The notes under the pieces were generated by a model, which made no database searches, had not been told where the DNA came from, and was given only the letters and a program-made list of their open reading frames with translations. Source: Bacillota bacterium (GTDB lineage: Bacteria; Bacillota; TC1). Taken from it: DNA of 64,000 bases. Below are positions 8,056-16,407 of this stretch, piece after piece. The stretch is from positions 90,614-154,613 of the forward strand of contig JAQUGR010000003.1 in NCBI GenBank assembly GCA_028683955.1. The letters run 5' to 3'. Each line of letters opens with the position of its first letter. The first letter of the stretch is position 1. The position numbers and the translations under genes are program-made.

Positions 8056-9831
8056 ATGACAAAATCAACTTATTTAAAAACCAAACTACCTCATATTATT
8101 AGTATAGGATTTTTGGTGATATTATCATCTTTACTGTTATATAGAAGTTTGTTCGGATTTTATTGGTCTGATGAAACCTTTTATAGTACAGCAGCTTATG
8201 TAAATCTTATGAGTGGCGACATTTTTCAAAATATTCAATATATGTCATTTTGGCCATTATTCCTTGCTCCATTTATTGACTTATATAGAATAATTGTTGG
8301 CAATACAGATGGTATTTTCCTTTTTTTAAGAATTTGTTTTAATATTCTTAATTTAAGTTTAGCTCTATATTTATATAAGACAGCTGTTAGGGTAGTTACT
8401 CCTTGGGTTGCTGCTTTAGCATCTTCTATACTGTTATTTTTTTTACCGGTCAATATACCAACTCTAAGTAATGTAACCATAGTTATTTTGATGACTTTGT
8501 TATCATTTCTTTTGATTAGTAATGGAATAACAGGGAAAAAAGTTAGTCTAATTCATATATTATTGTCTGGTTTTACTTTTGGAATTGCTGTTCTTAGTTT
8601 TCCAGCAATTAGTATAGCTATTATTGTACTACCAATTCATATCTTGACTAAAAGTTATCACATAGGTAAACCTAAATATAAATGGAATTGGGTATTAGCC
8701 TGGATAGGTGGTTTCTTTATAATTCCTGTACTAATTTTAGGTTATGTTTTTTCAAACTATTCTTTAGCTCAAATATTGGAAAATATAAATAATGCTTTAG
8801 CTAATATAAAAACAATTGATAATGGACTAAATTTTAGCAATGTATTTATTAAATATTTTCAAAGATTACAAGAGATGTTCCCTATTAGCCTTATTTGGTT
8901 CCTTGTAGGTGGGGTTCTAGCCTTTATAAACACACTATTTAAAAAGGAAAGACTTAACTTCAATAGTAAATTAAACGAACATGAAAGGCTTACATATATT
9001 GGATCATTGATACTATTAATATTTTTTGTAATTCTAGAATTTTTAATGTTTGTTACAGTATTAAGTAATTTTAGTTTCATGTATGCCCTAATACCACTCA
9101 CATTGGCAATGCCTATGTTGTATTTTATGACTAACAAATTTTCTAGTAAATATACAACTCTATATATAATGGGTATTTTATTATCTTTTGCCCTATTTAT
9201 CGGATTAGATAATTCCAATTTTTACTTTGCAGGATTTCTTTTATCAACAATAGCTGTTATTCTCTATTTTGGGGAGTATCTTATAAAAGAGGATTTTGAT
9301 ATAAAATCAAAAATACCTATATATGGAATAATATTCTATTTTGGATTTTCAATAATTTTTTCACTAGGTACGGCTCATTTTAATTTAGTATATCATGATG
9401 AACCTATTAACCAATTAAAAACTAAGATAGAAGCTGGACCTGCAAAAGGTATATATACAACAGGAACAGCTGCTGAAAATTATGATAAACTTTATAACGC
9501 TATAAAAGAATATGTTCCAAATGAAGGCACTGTCTTCTTTACAAGATCTTTACCACTTGGTTATCTAATTACAGAAGCTGAACCAGCTTTTCCACAACTA
9601 GTTAATATGGATATTTCAACAGACTACTTAAATGAATACTTTAAATCAAATTATTATATTCTTCCGGATTGCGTCTTCCAAGTAGCTGATGGTTATGGAT
9701 ATTTGAATGAAGATGGTAGTTATAGTAATGATAACAACCCGGTAGAAGGATCTCTAGGTGCCATATTAAAGAGTGATGTATATAAAAAAATCAAATTAGA
9801 CTGTGCAACAATTTATCTGAAAATTAAATAG
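8056..9831 (+). CDS. Polytopic GT-C-like membrane glycosyltransferase candidate
   Basis: The 591-residue protein has about 12 hydrophobic helices followed by a soluble C-terminal domain of about 120 residues. Just after the first helix sits an acidic motif (YWSDETFYS, residues about 36-44) in the first extracytoplasmic loop. That is the position of the catalytic Asp/Glu in GT-C enzymes such as protein O-mannosyltransferases and ArnT, which use polyprenyl-phosphate sugars. I infer a GT-C role from this layout; there is no close family match I can name. AAAGGAGG supports the start. The gene stands alone and ends at a strong terminator. Confidence 0.6.
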   Translation: MTKSTYLKTKLPHIISIGFLVILSSLLLYRSLFGFYWSDETFYSTAAYVNLMSGDIFQNIQYMSFWPLFLAPFIDLYRIIVGNTDGIFLFLRICFNILNLSLALYLYKTAVRVVTPWVAALASSILLFFLPVNIPTLSNVTIVILMTLLSFLLISNGITGKKVSLIHILLSGFTFGIAVLSFPAISIAIIVLPIHILTKSYHIGKPKYKWNWVLAWIGGFFIIPVLILGYVFSNYSLAQILENINNALANIKTIDNGLNFSNVFIKYFQRLQEMFPISLIWFLVGGVLAFINTLFKKERLNFNSKLNEHERLTYIGSLILLIFFVILEFLMFVTVLSNFSFMYALIPLTLAMPMLYFMTNKFSSKYTTLYIMGILLSFALFIGLDNSNFYFAGFLLSTIAVILYFGEYLIKEDFDIKSKIPIYGIIFYFGFSIIFSLGTAHFNLVYHDEPINQLKTKIEAGPAKGIYTTGTAAENYDKLYNAIKEYVPNEGTVFFTRSLPLGYLITEAEPAFPQLVNMDISTDYLNEYFKSNYYILPDCVFQVADGYGYLNEDGSYSNDNNPVEGSLGAILKSDVYKKIKLDCATIYLKIK

Positions 9832-9842
9832 AATTTAAATAA

Positions 9843-9883
9843 AAAATACACTTTCTCAACTGGAACTGAGAAAGTGTATTTTT
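9843..9883. terminator. Bidirectional intrinsic terminator
   Basis: A 16-bp stem (AAAATACACTTTCTCA and its complement) with an 8-nt loop is flanked by A and T runs. It separates the converging GT-C-like and Dabb genes. Confidence 0.9.
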
Positions 9884-9889
9884 AACTAA

Positions 9890-10183
9890 TTAAACTTCAT
9901 CGTAAAAATCTGCAGAATAGGATTCGTCTTTTATCGTTCCAATATATTCAGCGACCTTAACATGAAATGGATGATCCAAATATATTTGTAAGTCGTCCAT
10001 TTTTTCAAACACTACATGAAGACAAACATCAACAGAACGCTTCGAATGTATAACATTAAAGCCAACAGTAATTTTCTTAATAACAGATATTTCACCCGGC
10101 ATCGCTAAAAGTCTTTTTTTTAATTCCTGCATATTTTCTTTCTTGTTTTCTTTAACTCTATAAAATATTATATGATGAAACAT
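9890..10183 (-). CDS. Dabb (stress-responsive A/B barrel) family protein
   Basis: This is a 97-residue ferredoxin-like fold protein of the Dabb family. It begins MFHHIIFYRVK and has the HLHVVFEKMDDLQIY-like core and the typical DHPFHVKVAEYI end (histidine near the pocket). Members form dimeric beta barrels; function is mostly unknown. A TTG six bases upstream lies too close to AGGAGG, so I use the ATG at 10183 with 7-bp spacing. It is 44 bp downstream of the MerR-type regulator gene on the same strand, which suggests one transcript with it. Confidence 0.8.
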   Translation of the reverse strand: MFHHIIFYRVKENKKENMQELKKRLLAMPGEISVIKKITVGFNVIHSKRSVDVCLHVVFEKMDDLQIYLDHPFHVKVAEYIGTIKDESYSADFYDEV

Positions 10184-10226
10184 TCTCAATCCTCCTTTAT
10201 AATAATTTATATTATTATCTATATTC

Positions 10227-10991
10227 TTATTTTTTGCAATAAATATTTATAGCATTTTTCAAAAATTCTGTTGAATTAGGAGCAATGTTTTCATAATAAG
10301 CTTTAAATCTTTCATCATCACAATACATTTGAGCAATACTACAATGAGCTTCATTTGTATATGTTCCCTTTGGCCAATAGAATGTTAACCATTGCTTATG
10401 CAATTCACAAACTTCCTGGGCTATAGCACTTCCAGGATCACCAATTGTTGTTGCTTCCTTTAATTTTGCATTAAGCTCAATTTCCAATTTTTCTATTCTA
10501 CTATATTGTTCTTCTGTCATATCTCCAATTTTCTTATTAGATGCGTTAACTGCTTTATCCCCATATTTTTTTCTAATTTCTTCACCATATTGTTTCTCAT
10601 TATTTTCTATCATGGTTTTTTTAAAGCCTTCGAATTTTTCTTTATTACTCATTTCCAGATCTCCTTCTACTGATAATATTGTTTTATTTACATTTTTAAT
10701 AAGTATTTCTATCTGTTTTTTCTTTTCTTCTAGAGAGCTAAGATGTTTCTTTAATGCACCAGCTACATTAAACTCTTTTTCTTCTAATAGTTTCTTTATA
10801 CCTAATAATTCAACTCCTAGTTCCTTGTAAAATAATATTTGTTGTAATTTATCAACTTCTTTTTGACCATACAACCTATATTTAGTAGCACTAACTCTTA
10901 AAGGTTTTAGTAATCCTATTTCATCATAGTACCTTAAGGTTCTACTGCTTACACCTGATAATTTGGCTAATTTATTTATTGAATATTCCAT
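10227..10991 (-). CDS. MerR-family regulator with TipAS ligand-binding domain
   Basis: This 254-residue protein has a MerR winged helix at 1-70 (INKLAKLSGVSSRTLRYYDEIGLLKP), a coiled-coil dimerisation helix (about 75-125) and a TipAS domain (about 135-254). TipAS contains the expected MTEEQYSRIEKL and the HKQWLTFYWPKGTY helix, and in TipAL, Mta and SkgA it binds thiopeptides or other hydrophobic drugs. It should act as a drug sensor and activator. Its own promoter has a 19-bp spacer typical of MerR control, so it probably activates itself and the downstream Dabb gene. No drug pump is adjacent. Confidence 0.9.
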   Translation of the reverse strand: MEYSINKLAKLSGVSSRTLRYYDEIGLLKPLRVSATKYRLYGQKEVDKLQQILFYKELGVELLGIKKLLEEKEFNVAGALKKHLSSLEEKKKQIEILIKNVNKTILSVEGDLEMSNKEKFEGFKKTMIENNEKQYGEEIRKKYGDKAVNASNKKIGDMTEEQYSRIEKLEIELNAKLKEATTIGDPGSAIAQEVCELHKQWLTFYWPKGTYTNEAHCSIAQMYCDDERFKAYYENIAPNSTEFLKNAINIYCKK

Positions 10992-11011
10992 TTCATTACC
11001 CCCTTATCTAC

Positions 11012-11042
11012 ATAATAAACTATAACGTAACGTCAATGTCAA
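11012..11042 (-). promoter_or_regulatory. MerR-type promoter with 19-bp spacer
   Basis: On the minus strand TTGACA (11037-11042) and TATTAT (11012-11017) are separated by 19 bp, the overlong spacing that MerR proteins correct by twisting DNA. The spacer contains GACGTTACGTTATAGTT, which resembles the centre of TipAL/Mta-type operators. It lies directly upstream of the TipAS MerR gene. Confidence 0.7.
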
Positions 11043-11067
11043 TAAATTAATTAAATAAATTTAAATA

Positions 11068-11104
11068 AAAAAATACTGCCTCATATTTCAAGGCAGTATT
11101 TTCA
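11068..11104 (-). terminator. Intrinsic terminator after anti-sigma gene
   Basis: A stem of about 12 bp (AAATACTGCCT and complement) with a 9-nt loop is followed on the minus strand by a T run. It closes the sigma/anti-sigma transcript before the MerR promoter. Confidence 0.85.
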
Positions 11105-11139
11105 TTTTAAGTTATTAATAATACTAATTTAAACAACTA

Positions 11140-12102
11140 CTAATTTGTTTGTATTTGAGTTTTTATTTGAGTTTTTTGTTGTGTTTGTTGTTGTAAACTA
11201 TCAGCCTCACTAGAATTATTAGTTTGTGTTTGCTGTTGTGTAGCAGTTCCATTTTCATCTTGAATTACATTATTTTTAATTTCATTATTTTCTTGTATTT
11301 GATTTCTATTTAGTAATTCTTGAACAGTATCATTAATCATATTTTTATTTTTTTCTGTTACCTGAGCTTTATTTGCTATTCCCATTAAATCATGAGCTTT
11401 AAGCATAATTTCTGTAACCCTGGCATTCCTATATTGTTCTACAGTAATACTTGAATCCATTGCTTGTAACATTTCAATAAGTCTATATTTACCTGGTGAA
11501 ATATTATTTTCACTAGCTAGTGTTCTTAATTGTAAATTAGAATGATCAGCATAAACTATGCAATTCAAATTATCTTCATCAATTAAAGCCTCAACTTTAT
11601 CTCTTATACGGTCTTGTATCTTAATAGCATCCTCTTCTTTATCAGCTAAAGCTGTTAAAGCAACTACAGTTGATCCATCTTGATAGATATAACCATCTTT
11701 GTCAGCTTCTTTTACTAATACTTGAACTGCATCTTCAACAGACATGTTTTTAATAGCAGTTTTTGCTAAAAGACCTATACCGTCATCATTTATTCCTTTA
11801 GTACTTACTACTCTATTCATAAAATTAAGTCCTAATTCTATACTAGGATTAATATCAAAACTAACATAAGCTACTGGTTTGTTATATATATTAAATCCAC
11901 CTATAGCAACTAAAGCCAAAACTGTAATTGACATTAAGGTTCCTACTAATTTTTTCATGGTTAAAATCCCCTCTCCAAATTGTTTTTTCGATTCTTGTTT
12001 TTCAATATTTTTTGCTGAACTCATTCTGATGAATTTAATGGTTTTATCTTTAAGTTCTTCATCTGCTTTAATATTATCAAAATATTTAATAAATTTTTTC
12101 AT
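11140..12102 (-). CDS. RsgI-like membrane anti-sigma factor
   Basis: This 320-residue protein has a short cytoplasmic part (1-50), one transmembrane helix (about 52-73) and an extracytoplasmic domain that begins with the YVSFDINPSIELGLN motif seen in RsgI-type anti-sigma factors. The last 60 residues are low-complexity Gln/Thr/Asn. In RsgI proteins the outer domain senses an extracellular signal and the cytoplasmic part holds the sigma factor. The gene overlaps the sigma gene by ATGA, which fits partner stoichiometry. Unlike cellulosome RsgI proteins there is no carbohydrate-binding domain at the end. Confidence 0.8.
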   Translation of the reverse strand: MKKFIKYFDNIKADEELKDKTIKFIRMSSAKNIEKQESKKQFGEGILTMKKLVGTLMSITVLALVAIGGFNIYNKPVAYVSFDINPSIELGLNFMNRVVSTKGINDDGIGLLAKTAIKNMSVEDAVQVLVKEADKDGYIYQDGSTVVALTALADKEEDAIKIQDRIRDKVEALIDEDNLNCIVYADHSNLQLRTLASENNISPGKYRLIEMLQAMDSSITVEQYRNARVTEIMLKAHDLMGIANKAQVTEKNKNMINDTVQELLNRNQIQENNEIKNNVIQDENGTATQQQTQTNNSSEADSLQQQTQQKTQIKTQIQTN

Positions 12103-12584
12103 AATTCTATCTCACCTAATTCCTTCCTTAATTTTGCTTTTGCTCTTCTTAATTGAGAATATATTGTGTTAATATTCTTCTTACTAGCTTCTGCAATTTC
12201 AGGTATTGTAAAGCCTTCATAGTAGTGCATATAAATAATATTTTTATATGCTGAAGGTAGTTTTAAAACTGCTGTTACAAGTTCGCTTTGCTCTTCACTT
12301 TCAAACGGGATATAAATATTTTCAACACTAATAACTTTTTTACGCCAAAAGCTTTTTTTAAGATCCTTGCAAATATTAAAGGTTACTCTACATATCCAAG
12401 CTTTTTTATGGTTTTCATCTTGGAACTCTTTCTTATTTAAAAAATACTTTAAAAATACTTCTTGAAATATATCTTCAACATCTGCTTTATTACTGAAATA
12501 GAGAAAACTTATACGCTTTACCATATCTCCGTATTTATTTATCACTATTGAAATATCCTCATTTTCAAAAGTCTTACTCAACAC
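12099..12584 (-). CDS. ECF-type RNA polymerase sigma factor
   Basis: This small sigma-70-family protein of about 161 residues has region 2 (SFLYFSNKADVEDIFQEVFLK type, roughly residues 25-75 with the DVEDIFQEVF motif) and region 4 (PEIAEASKKNINTIYSQLRRAKAKLRK), but no regions 1 or 3, as in ECF factors. The frame is open to an ATG at 12596, but the GGAGGTGAAGGTGTTG context puts a good ribosome site just before GTG (12584) or TTG (12581). It is paired with the anti-sigma gene downstream. Target promoters are unknown. Confidence 0.87.
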   Translation of the reverse strand: MLSKTFENEDISIVINKYGDMVKRISFLYFSNKADVEDIFQEVFLKYFLNKKEFQDENHKKAWICRVTFNICKDLKKSFWRKKVISVENIYIPFESEEQSELVTAVLKLPSAYKNIIYMHYYEGFTIPEIAEASKKNINTIYSQLRRAKAKLRKELGEIEL

Positions 12585-12648
12585 CTTCACCTCCATCCTA
12601 CTCTAAACACGATTCAAATCTTTAAATCCGTTCATTTATTTAAAAATA

Positions 12649-13215
12649 TTATTTTCCTTTATATAGATAACAATCAATAGTGTGATCATTGACCATGCCA
12701 ACAGATTGCATAAAAGCATAAACTATTGTAGAACCAACAAAATTAAAACCCATTTTTTTTAAATCCTTACTAATATGATCTGATAGTGGTGTATTAGCAG
12801 GTACCTCTTTTAGTATAGGCCAATGGTTGATTATCGGCATATTGTCCACATATGACCATATAAATGAATCAAAACTTCCATACTTAGACTGAACAGACTT
12901 AAAAGCTTTAGCATTTCTTATCACTGAATTTATCTTTAATCTATTTCTGATAATATCCTTGTTATTTAATAAGCTCTCAATTTTCTTATCATCGTACTTA
13001 ATTATTTCATCTATTTCAAAATTATCAAAGGCTTTTCTAAAGGCTGCCCTTTTTTTTAAGACTGTTAGCCAACTAAGACCAGCCTGCATACCCTCAAGTA
13101 TTAACATTTCAAACAATTTTTTATCATCATGAATTGGGATACCCCATTCTAAGTCATGATAGTCTTGATATATCTTATCACTATTTACCCACTCGCACCT
13201 TTTAATTTCACTCAA
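12649..13215 (-). CDS. tag: DNA-3-methyladenine glycosylase I
   Basis: This 188-residue protein matches Tag along its length, starting with RCEWVNSDKIYQDYHDLEWG. It has the zinc-binding Cys and His residues (Cys near the N-terminus; HDTIDCY-like C-terminal NDHTIDCY) and the base-pocket GLSWLTVLKKR. Tag removes 3-methyladenine from alkylated DNA. The start is TTG with AAGGTGATTTAA upstream; no ATG is available. It lies 50-60 bp upstream of the sigma gene on the same strand and may share its transcript. A divergent DUF368 gene lies on the other side. Confidence 0.95.
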   Translation of the reverse strand: MSEIKRCEWVNSDKIYQDYHDLEWGIPIHDDKKLFEMLILEGMQAGLSWLTVLKKRAAFRKAFDNFEIDEIIKYDDKKIESLLNNKDIIRNRLKINSVIRNAKAFKSVQSKYGSFDSFIWSYVDNMPIINHWPILKEVPANTPLSDHISKDLKKMGFNFVGSTIVYAFMQSVGMVNDHTIDCYLYKGK

Positions 13216-13327
13216 TTAAATCACCTTATATCACCTTAAATTTACTTTAATTATATCTTAACATATATTAGTTTTTTAATAGAATTAATGTTAAAATAGG
13301 AATACAATATTTTAAAGAGGTGACAAT

Positions 13328-14215
13328 TTGTATATATTAAATTTTATTAGAGGTTTTATTATGGCGCTGGCTGATAGTGTGCCTGGAGTTTCTGGTGGTA
13401 CTATTGCCTTTATACTAGGGTTTTATGATGATTTTATTAATTCACTAAATTCACTAATGTCTAAAAGTCCCTATAGTGATAAAAAGAAGGCAATGAGTTT
13501 TTTAGGTAGATTAGGTATAGGTTGGATATCAGGAATGCTGATATCCGTATTATTTCTAACATCATTTTTTGAAAGTAGCATTTATAGTATAAGCTCACTA
13601 TTTACTGGGTTTGTGCTATTATCTATACCCTTGATAATCAATGAAGAAAAAGACTTTGTAATAGGTAAATATAGGAATTTAATATTTACAGTTATTGGAA
13701 TAGCTGTAGTTGTTCTTTTAACATATTTTAATCCTTCCTCTTCTGGAAGTGGTATAAGTCTTGCCGCAGGAAACTTAACCCCAGGATTGGTTATTTATGT
13801 GTTTATAGCTGCTATGATAGCAATCTCAGCAATGGTACTACCTGGTATATCCGGATCGACTATCCTATTGATTTTCGGCCTTTATACAGGAATAATTGGT
13901 TCAATACGACAAGTAATAACTTTTAACTTCGAATATTTACCAATTTTAATCATATTCTTTTTCGGTATAGTTACTGGTGTTGCTACAACTATAAAACTTA
14001 TACGCTACGTATTAAAAACCCATAGATCAAAAGCTATATATACAATTCTAGGCTTAATGATTGGCTCATTCTATGCTATTTTTATGGGACCAACAACACT
14101 TGAAATCCCTCATCCGGCAATGACATTTGGAACATTTAACGTCACTTTCTTCCTAATAGGTGTTGCCTTAATATTCGCCTTAGAAAAAATCAAGGTATTT
14201 TTCAAGAATAAATAA
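13328..14215 (+). CDS. DUF368 polytopic membrane protein
   Basis: This 295-residue protein has about 8-9 hydrophobic helices. It carries the two DUF368 signature repeats, SVPGVSGGTIAFILG near residue 18 and VLPGISGSTILLIFG near residue 165, an internal duplication typical of this family. DUF368 proteins and the related DedA/PopT group have been linked to undecaprenyl phosphate recycling; that role here is inference. The start codon is TTG, supported by AAAGAGGTG six bases upstream. The gene is alone and ends at a strong hairpin. Confidence 0.87.
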   Translation: MYILNFIRGFIMALADSVPGVSGGTIAFILGFYDDFINSLNSLMSKSPYSDKKKAMSFLGRLGIGWISGMLISVLFLTSFFESSIYSISSLFTGFVLLSIPLIINEEKDFVIGKYRNLIFTVIGIAVVVLLTYFNPSSSGSGISLAAGNLTPGLVIYVFIAAMIAISAMVLPGISGSTILLIFGLYTGIIGSIRQVITFNFEYLPILIIFFFGIVTGVATTIKLIRYVLKTHRSKAIYTILGLMIGSFYAIFMGPTTLEIPHPAMTFGTFNVTFFLIGVALIFALEKIKVFFKNK

Positions 14216-14252
14216 AAATCTAAAAAAGTTATATATTTATATTATTTAAAAT

Positions 14253-14290
14253 AAACACCCAAAACAATTAAATTGTTTTGGGTGTTTTGT
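14253..14290. terminator. Bidirectional intrinsic terminator
   Basis: A near-perfect 16-17 bp stem (AAACACCCAAAACAATT and complement) with T runs on the exit side lies between the converging DUF368 and baeRF genes. Confidence 0.9.
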
Positions 14291-14320
14291 TATCCTAAGA
14301 TTTTTTGTTATTTAATATGC

Positions 14321-15403
14321 CTAATATCTATAAATAGCTGCAATACCAGTTTCACTTGGCATTTGATCCTTGGCTAGAACCACTATTTCACCTTTTTCTT
14401 TTAGTACCATTTCTACAACACTATCAATTTCTTCTGTTACCAATTTATCCTCTTCTATCATCATAATTTTAATTCTATTATCTAAAGTAGCTTTTTTAAT
14501 TTTATGAAATTCATCAGATCCTAAATCTTTAGCTTTCGCTTGGTTAAAATCAGCAACTAATTGATTTATCTTTTTATCATTAATTCCTGCCATTATACCC
14601 CAGGCTAAATCAGTTAATTTTCCAATATCATCTGAATCAAAAGAATTTTTTATACCTTCTTCTAATAAATATTGATTTTTACTAACTTTTCTAAATATGC
14701 CCTGGTTTTCTGGTAAAGAAACAAGTATAAGTGGTAATTTCGAAACTTTAGAGTAGTTTTCAAAAACCAACTCATCAATATAATCAAAATACCTATGTAA
14801 ATCCTCTTTAACATCATCCTTTTTAGATCCTTGACCATGAAAAGTTACATTACCTGAAGATCCGTGACCTCCATCATGATTAAGATACTTTTCCGTATGT
14901 TCTGAGCCTAGCACTTCATCAATAGTTCTAGGTATATCTTCACCTAAAACTAATTCTTCAAGACCATATTTATTACCTTCATATATATTGAACTCATTTC
15001 CATTAATTCCCAATAAATTGTATTTATCATTCGATCCAAATATTTTAATTAATGGAATAATATGGAATATATCATCAACTTTAAACTTATTTTCAACTTT
15101 CTCTGAAAAGACATATAGTATGCACTTTTCTTCGTTAGCTAAAATACAAATTCCATCAAGTGTTTTATTCCAAAAGTCTTTATCGTCTCTTAAAGCATAA
15201 AATGGTATTAATATATTTTCCACTTCAACTTCTTTGTATTTCTCTTTTAATTGGTTCTCGATACTTTTTATTGTATTGTTAAACTGTACAATATCTTGTT
15301 TGTTTTCTGGTGCATGTCTATGTGTCAATTGATAAAGAGATATACAAGGCCCACTTTTATTAAATATAATATCATTAGGAAATTCTCTAACTAATTCTAA
15401 CAT
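14321..15403 (-). CDS. baeRF-family protein (archaeo-eukaryotic release factor-like)
   Basis: This 360-residue protein matches the bacterial baeRF families (3/7 type). It has an N-terminal GPCISLYQLTHRHAPENK segment, a middle domain with RYFDYIDELVFEN and LPLILVSLPENQGIFRKVS, and the conserved C-terminal ETGIAAIYRY. These proteins share the eRF1/Pelota catalytic-domain fold. By analogy they are proposed to act on ribosomes, perhaps in rescue or hibernation. I do not see a GGQ motif; the HDGGHGSSGN loop near residue 175 is Gly-rich and may take its place. It has its own terminator and is not in an operon. Confidence 0.75.
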   Translation of the reverse strand: MLELVREFPNDIIFNKSGPCISLYQLTHRHAPENKQDIVQFNNTIKSIENQLKEKYKEVEVENILIPFYALRDDKDFWNKTLDGICILANEEKCILYVFSEKVENKFKVDDIFHIIPLIKIFGSNDKYNLLGINGNEFNIYEGNKYGLEELVLGEDIPRTIDEVLGSEHTEKYLNHDGGHGSSGNVTFHGQGSKKDDVKEDLHRYFDYIDELVFENYSKVSKLPLILVSLPENQGIFRKVSKNQYLLEEGIKNSFDSDDIGKLTDLAWGIMAGINDKKINQLVADFNQAKAKDLGSDEFHKIKKATLDNRIKIMMIEEDKLVTEEIDSVVEMVLKEKGEIVVLAKDQMPSETGIAAIYRY

Positions 15404-15504
15404 TTTATACCACCATCCTTTAACTCTTTTCTAACTTAAGTGTAACATATTTGAGGATTTTAGCAATATTGGGTAAAACCCACTTTCTTTGCAGAAGGAT
15501 AAAT

Positions 15505-15545
15505 AAAAAACTGAAGGAGCTCTAAAAGCACCTTCAGTTTTTAAT
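15505..15545 (-). terminator. Intrinsic terminator after MOSC gene
   Basis: A stem of 11 bp (AAAACTGAAGG and complement), extendable by a further GC pair, is followed on the minus strand by a T run. It ends the DUF134-NifX-MinD-MOSC transcript. Confidence 0.85.
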
Positions 15546-15565
15546 ATTAGTCAAAGGATATAGAG

Positions 15566-16003
15566 TTATTGAACGACCTCGACTTTATCACCTTTTTTTA
15601 TAATACCACCTTTTATAACCTTACAAAAAAGACCTTCGGATGGTAAAAGACTCACTCCAAAAGTTTTAGAAACAATACTTGGATGATCTTCCTTACCAAT
15701 TTGAGATACTTCAATAATAACCGACAGTCCAATTATTAATTGTTCGCCAACTGTTAATTCTTTACAATTAATACCTTCTAATAAGATATTTTCTGCAAAA
15801 TCTCCTGGTCCCATCTTTAAGTTATTTTCTTGGTTAGACTTAAGTAGACTATTAAAGTCTAAACATGTAATTTGCCTGCTCCAATCACCTGAGTGACCAT
15901 CACCTACAATACCTAGGCCAGCAACTATTTCCACCTCAGGGACTTCAGTTTTAAGTTGACCTCGTTCTTGACTAATTGCAATAGAATGTATTATTCCAGC
16001 CAT
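15566..16003 (-). CDS. MOSC-domain protein
   Basis: This 145-residue single-domain MOSC protein contains the GDGHSGDWSRQ and GPGDFAENILLEG segments of the fold found at the C-terminus of Moco sulfurase. MOSC domains bind molybdenum cofactor or handle sulfur in metal-cofactor assembly. The catalytic Cys expected in active MOSC enzymes may be C117-C126 (EGLFCKVIKGG). Its place at the end of a NifX/MinD operon suggests a role in building or loading a molybdenum-sulfur cluster. The gap to the upstream NifX stop is only 6 bp and the ribosome site is weak, so translation is probably coupled. Confidence 0.85.
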   Translation of the reverse strand: MAGIIHSIAISQERGQLKTEVPEVEIVAGLGIVGDGHSGDWSRQITCLDFNSLLKSNQENNLKMGPGDFAENILLEGINCKELTVGEQLIIGLSVIIEVSQIGKEDHPSIVSKTFGVSLLPSEGLFCKVIKGGIIKKGDKVEVVQ

Positions 16004-16009
16004 CTTTAA

Positions 16010-16369
16010 TTATGACTCACATTCATCATGATGTGAGTGTTCATGACATACTGAACCTGTTGACTCTAATTCACCATTTAAATATGCTTTAACAATATCT
16101 GTTGAATCACCACTGGCTCCAACAATAACTTCAATATTTTTCTCGTTGAAAATATCGACTGCTCCGCCACCCATACCTCCAGATATAATAACATTTACGC
16201 CTAAATCATTTAAGAAATTTGGTAAAAATCCAGGTTTATGTCCAGGATTTGGAACTGAAACTTTATTTTTAATAGAATCACCTTCAGTTTCATAAATATT
16301 AAAGTTCTCACAATGTCCAAAATGCCCTGTTACTATTTCTTTTTCACATGCTACAGCAATTTTCATCAT
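16010..16369 (-). CDS. NifX/NifB-type Mo-Fe cofactor-binding protein
   Basis: This 119-residue protein is a single dinitrogenase iron-molybdenum cofactor (NifX/NafY) domain: MKIAVACEKEIVTGHFGHCENF at the start, NVIISGGMGGGAVDIF in the middle, and a His-rich tail (CHEHSHHDEC). The family includes the Mo-Cu orange protein ORP of Desulfovibrio and MTH1175. The His/Cys tail could bind metal. It is the fourth gene of the operon, after the two MinD-like ATPases. Confidence 0.87.
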   Translation of the reverse strand: MMKIAVACEKEIVTGHFGHCENFNIYETEGDSIKNKVSVPNPGHKPGFLPNFLNDLGVNVIISGGMGGGAVDIFNEKNIEVIVGASGDSTDIVKAYLNGELESTGSVCHEHSHHDECES

Positions 16370-16407
16370 TTTTTATTCCTCCATTTTTTAATATATTATT
16401 TTATTTT

